Notes under the pieces: model-generated
The model's input: only the letters and a program-made list of their open reading frames with translations
Databases searched by the model: none
Told to the model about the DNA's origin: nothing
Source: Acanthaster planci
Taxonomy: Eukaryota > Echinodermata > Asteroidea > Valvatida > Acanthasteridae
Assembly: GCF_001949145.1 (NCBI RefSeq)
Contig: NW_019091409.1
Span: 1,011,768 to 1,075,767, forward strand
DNA length: 64,000 bases
Reading direction: 5' to 3'
Made by a program: the position numbers and the translations under genes
Shown: positions 61,301 to 64,000 of the stretch, piece by piece
How positions within the stretch are numbered: the stretch's first letter is position 1
Layout: each line of letters starts with the position of its first letter

Positions 61301-63955
61301 TCCCCATCTAAAATGTTGTACATTTGTATTGGAAATTATTCCTTTGACTGCAGCCACATTTCCACTCCAATGACTTCACCACTGTTTTATCAACAGCAGC
61401 AAGGGATTTCTGTAGAGAACATCTGATTTTGCTTCATGCTTTTGGGATACGCAGGCCATGCGGTAAAAGAGTAAGCCTAGCCCCATCTTCAATTGTAATG
61501 AAATACTGAACATGAGATACAAAAACCAAAGCAGATGATCTAAACTAAGCTACTTATCAGCAGCATGTTGCCAGTGATTATAGATTTTTGACAATTACTT
61601 GAACGGCCCATCTTGAGCCTGCTACTCACATAAATGTGAATTATTATGCTGTCTTTCCCTAAGCAAGACCAACATTTTAAAATCATTTCATTTCTGTTGG
61701 TAATCAAATACTGATGGAAGGACGTTAGGCTGAAACTGGTTAGGTAGTTTACATTTTAAAAATTGTTTCTGTAAGAAATGCAAAAAAATATCCTTCACTT
61801 CGTCCACAGATAGCCTTCATGCTGTACTACTGACAATTGCTGATGTACAAAGTTTTTGGAGTGTTCAAGAACTCACGTTTAAATAATAATCATTATGGAA
61901 AAACACAGCAAAAATGCCTACAGGTCACTGGCCCTTGGTATGGTTTGTGTTACGCGCTGATGATAAAAGATCTATTACCACATCAAAAAAATAAAATATA
62001 AAAATTATAATAATAAAATTATTTCTTCAACAAGGAATGCAAACAATAAAACCAAAAATCTGGAAAACCTTCAAGAGACACTTGAAAACCACCAACAAGC
62101 AACTTTAAACAAAATGGTTTTAAAAAGATGAACCCTGCTGACAGTTGAAGTCCTGGGCCAAAACAATCCTTCAATTCAAAATCGACACCAATAACAAAAA
62201 ACACCATCAGGCCATGCCTAAACTTACTTTGCATCCTTCACAAGTGAAGACGCCAAAGTGAAGACCAGAAGACAGGGCTCCACAGACTTGGCAGAGAATC
62301 TTGCGACTAGAGGACAGCGCTGGAGTCATTATGCCATCTGAGAGAGACAAAAACATGAGAAGGCATGCATAAAAGAAAGGCACACTCAGGTATGCTTCTC
62401 TGATAAGAAAGAGGGGAAAGGAAGGGCAACTGCTTTCTTGAAGGACTCCACCTATATACTTGGGAACTTTTTAAATTGAAGTATTTTGAGGCAACAATCT
62501 ACTCCTCTTCAATGTATGAAAACTACTTGGCATCCGTTTTGGATTAATCTTATTGAAAAGCACACTTTTTCAAAACGCTTGAAATTGTCCATGCTTTTTC
62601 TGGAAAAATGACAGTTTAGTTGCTGTGATGTCATTCTGTGATGTGGTGTCATTTTGGGACACTTGATCTGGGAACTTTCTGCTCAAACTGTGAACCCAAA
62701 TTTGCTCACTGAAAATATTCGTGAAAAAGCTTTGCTTACTCGCATGCTTTCAAGTACTGAAACAAACACAAAATGTAAGACTGAAAAAATACCCAAATAT
62801 CTAGATGTGACACTGAGGCTTCTTCCTGATATAACATCAATACTTTTACTCATGACTGTCTTGTGAAAACAAAAGTCACTAAAATGCCCTAAACAACTTT
62901 TTTTTTAAAATTAGATACACATGTACATTCACAGGACTTTGTTGAAAAGTGCATACACTGCACAGCCCTTCAAACCCCGAGTTACAAAATGAAAAAGGAA
63001 AAGAAATCTTTTCAAGCAGCAATGTTTATACATTTGTATTTATGTAATCAAAATTGATTTGTTTGCTGTATGTGGTTGAACAGAATTTGTGACAAACTGT
63101 TCTTAGATGACTTGAAATTTTACTGGCAGGGCCATTGCAAACTGAATCAAATTGCAACATTGCTCTTCAAAGTGAAAATGGAGAGACAGCTAAAAATAGT
63201 GAAGCATTTTGTCTCTTTCTTACCATATGAGGAAAGAGGGCTGTAGGAACAACCCATGCCTCAAAGGGAGGGGGCTGGGTAGCTCTTGACAAGTTTCTAT
63301 TTTGGAAGGAATGTTCCAAGTTGGAATCCAACCAAAAACTGGACACTTCTCAAATACCGCCAGTACTCTGATTAGAAAATATTTCCACTCAAACCGGAGT
63401 CACCAGCATGCCAGTGATAAAAAAAACCTCACTCTTTGCAGACACGGATCTAGGCCCAAAACTGTGAGGCATATTTGGCCAAGGCAGTGGAACAAAATGG
63501 CTAACACACCAACAAAACCTGAAGCTTTGTAATTTTCTGACAAGTTTATGGCAGACACGCTTCCAACCTGATGGCAAAATTTTCATTTAAAAAAATTACT
63601 GCATAACTGAAAAAGAAAGTTGTTAAATCTCTCCTTCCACCTTTCCCTTTCCCCTCATTTTGAGGAGCACACAACTATATTCTGTATCAGATATCTGAAA
63701 TAGTAAGAAAGAAAAAGGTCTGTAATACCTGGGTTCAATTTGTCAGTAACCCAAAGTAAGTTGTTTTTTGTTTCTTAAATTTACACTGGTCTTACCGTGA
63801 ATAAACATTCCACCGTGGGGAACACAAGCCTCAACCCCCTGCCCACCAATGCAGTAACCAACAGCCGTAGTACCACTGTTATACTCCTCTGTCATGGTGC
63901 AAATACTTCCCGGTAAACTACCGTCATAGTACTGTTGGTGCATGGAGTACTTCAT
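53042..63955 (-). CDS. Orphan nuclear receptor with atypical P-box and short divergent ligand-binding region
   Basis: There are eight exons on the minus strand: 63955-63796, 62337-62228, 58608-58467, 57729-56468, 55303-55195, 54775-54587, 53911-53837 and 53130-53042 (TGA 53044-53042). Total is 2136 bases, 711 residues; every split codon resolves. The start ATG has an in-frame TGA eight codons upstream. Residues 1-53 are a short A/B region. The DNA-binding domain spans 69-137: finger 1 Cys 69, 72, 86, 89; finger 2 Cys 105, 111, 121, 124. It is followed by GMSKEGIKLGRRPK. The hinge (about 140-525) is one exon rich in Ser, His, Pro and Gln. Residues about 530-711 are helical and may be a reduced ligand-binding domain. 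The standard F..L...DQ..LL signature and a clear helix 12 are not visible. The DBD end recalls NR1 and knirps-type receptors, but I cannot assign a subfamily. It is presumably a DNA-binding transcription factor. Confidence 0.92.
55367..55972 (+). mobile_element. piggyBac-like MITE, copy C
   Basis: It is bounded by TTAA at 55367-55370 and 55969-55972, with inverted ends CCACTTGCTGCTGGG and CCCTGGCACGAAATGG. It carries the same interior blocks as copies A and B. It sits in the nuclear receptor intron between exons 56468-57729 and 55195-55303, only about 65 bases upstream of the 55303 acceptor. Confidence 0.9.
56044..56152. repeat. Small fold-back containing GGTAGCCATTTT
   Basis: The left arm ggcattgcgaggtagccattttacagg pairs with the right arm ccctgcaaaatggctaccatgcaaagcc, about 27 bases each with a few mismatches. 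It lies in the nuclear receptor intron between the piggyBac-like MITE copy C and exon 4. Confidence 0.78.
56322..56350. repeat. Near-perfect 29-base palindrome
   Basis: CATATGTTTGTTCA and TGAACAAACATATG are exact inverted 14-base arms around one central base. It could form a hairpin or serve as a symmetric protein-binding site. It lies about 120 bases past the exon 4 donor of the nuclear receptor gene (exon ends at 56468 on the minus strand). Confidence 0.9.
56468..57729 (-). CDS. Nuclear receptor exon 4: giant hinge exon
   Basis: A single 1262-base exon encodes GIKLGRRPKVDSD and then about 390 low-complexity residues: a His/Gly/Gln/Tyr-rich part, a Pro/His-rich part with PHHSTPMSNPVPILHNPTP, Ser-rich runs (PSSTSSSISTSERS), and a charged end. 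It closes with a predicted helix, HNIMTYFLQLKMDVVAQWKV. Hinges are normally 30-100 residues, so this is unusually long and probably disordered. Antisense open frames over it are shadows. Confidence 0.95.
58467..58608 (-). CDS. Nuclear receptor exon 3: P-box completion and second zinc finger
   Basis: Acceptor TTCTGTCAG, donor GAAG|GTAAGA. It reads CFYRRSIKEGANYACAKDRN, then CDITMETRNSCRFCRF and QKCLALGMSKE. The first residue is Cys and the third is Tyr, where most receptors have Gly (or Ser/Ala) and Phe. The D-box region between C105 and C111 has five residues, as is usual. QKCLALGMS is the conserved end of the DBD. Confidence 0.96.
58890..59690. repeat. Cluster of TTTGTCAC...GGACAGA motifs in nuclear receptor intron
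   Basis: Variants of CGTTTGTCACATGGACAGAC occur near 58894, 59075, 59099, 59269, 59293 and 59663, with a weaker one near 59485. Each is an imperfect inverted pair (GTTTGTC and GGACAGAC). Spacing is irregular, roughly 25-370 bases, in otherwise AT-rich DNA. It lies in the 3.6-kb intron that separates the two zinc-finger exons. Confidence 0.8.
59890..60065. repeat. Local tandem duplication, period about 113 bases
   Basis: The block at 59894 (gccagccttcagttatatta, then tttggaattaagtataaatctga) recurs at 60007 (gccagccttaagtgatatta, then tttgcatttaagtataaatctga). The copies are about 85-90% alike over about 55 bases. The flanks are less alike. Confidence 0.78.
60110..60285 (+). mobile_element. 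Possible 3' end of a non-LTR retrotransposon
   Basis: A stretch with CCTGCGGGAGCTGATTGGG, then a TTGTTTTCTTGTCTGTAA block, is followed by AATAAAATAAATGAATGAAATGAAATGAAA-type short repeats at about 60250-60280. Terminal AATGAA-type microsatellites are usual at the 3' ends of CR1/L2-like elements. No reverse transcriptase sequence is seen, so this would be a 5'-truncated copy. This is inference from form only. Confidence 0.4.
62228..62337 (-). CDS. Nuclear receptor exon 2: first zinc finger
   Basis: Acceptor CTCTCTCAG, donor AAA|GTAAGT. It reads KILCQVCGALSSGLHFGV followed by FTCEGCK, placing all four Cys ligands of finger 1 in one exon. The exon ends exactly after the EGCK part of the P-box, so the residue after it comes from exon 3, about 3.6 kb away. 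Confidence 0.96.
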
Positions 63956-64000
63956 ATTGACCAGTATCCACTTCGCTCAAAGAGGGAAAAACCAGGACTG

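Overview
This is eukaryotic DNA from an animal: coding sequence comes in short exons with GT/AG borders, separated by long introns, and there are no operons or bacterial signals. The protein families present, the many short fold-back elements, and the very frequent self-complementary TACATGTA / ACATGTACATGTA motif suggest a marine invertebrate, most likely a non-vertebrate deuterostome such as an echinoderm. That placement is inference; a mollusc is not excluded. A run of 82 Ns at 39124-39205 marks a draft-assembly gap.

Four protein-coding genes could be reconstructed exon by exon. In each, splice phases join cleanly. (1) Plus strand, about 3835-13959: the 3' part of an R7-family regulator of G-protein signalling (RGS6/7/9/11 type). 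It covers the end of the GGL (G-beta-5 binding) domain, the whole RGS domain and a short C-terminal tail; its DEP/R7H exons lie left of the window or were not recognised. (2) Minus strand, 39812 to 31513: GPATCH11, complete, 7 coding exons, 260 residues, with a G-patch and a C-terminal CxxC/C/H motif. (3) Minus strand, 48748 to 42548: FKBP3 (FKBP25), complete, 7 exons, 222 residues. (4) Minus strand, 63955 to 53042: an orphan nuclear receptor, 8 exons, 711 residues. It has a two-zinc-finger DNA-binding domain, a very long hinge of about 390 residues in one exon, and a short, divergent C-terminal helical region in place of a normal ligand-binding domain.

The three minus-strand genes lie head-to-tail; the RGS gene converges on GPATCH11 across about 17.5 kb (13960-31512) in which I find no convincing gene. 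The genes do not form a known pathway together; this looks like ordinary genomic neighbourhood.

The non-coding DNA is rich in small non-autonomous elements. There are three copies of one roughly 540-606 bp element with inverted termini and TTAA target sites (piggyBac-like MITE) at 30371, 33374 and 55367, and a fourth, different TTAA-flanked element at 36528. At least seven fold-back elements lie at about 8765, 12435, 14960, 27478, 28157, 38517 and 42780. A 21-bp minisatellite sits at 16097, a 15-bp one at 44951, a degenerate GATATCCAC-containing array around 20400, and a cluster of TTTGTCAC...GGACAGA motifs inside an intron of the nuclear receptor gene. The nuclear receptor is the most interesting gene: its P-box region reads CEGCK-CFYRR, which is unlike the standard CEGCKGFFRR.
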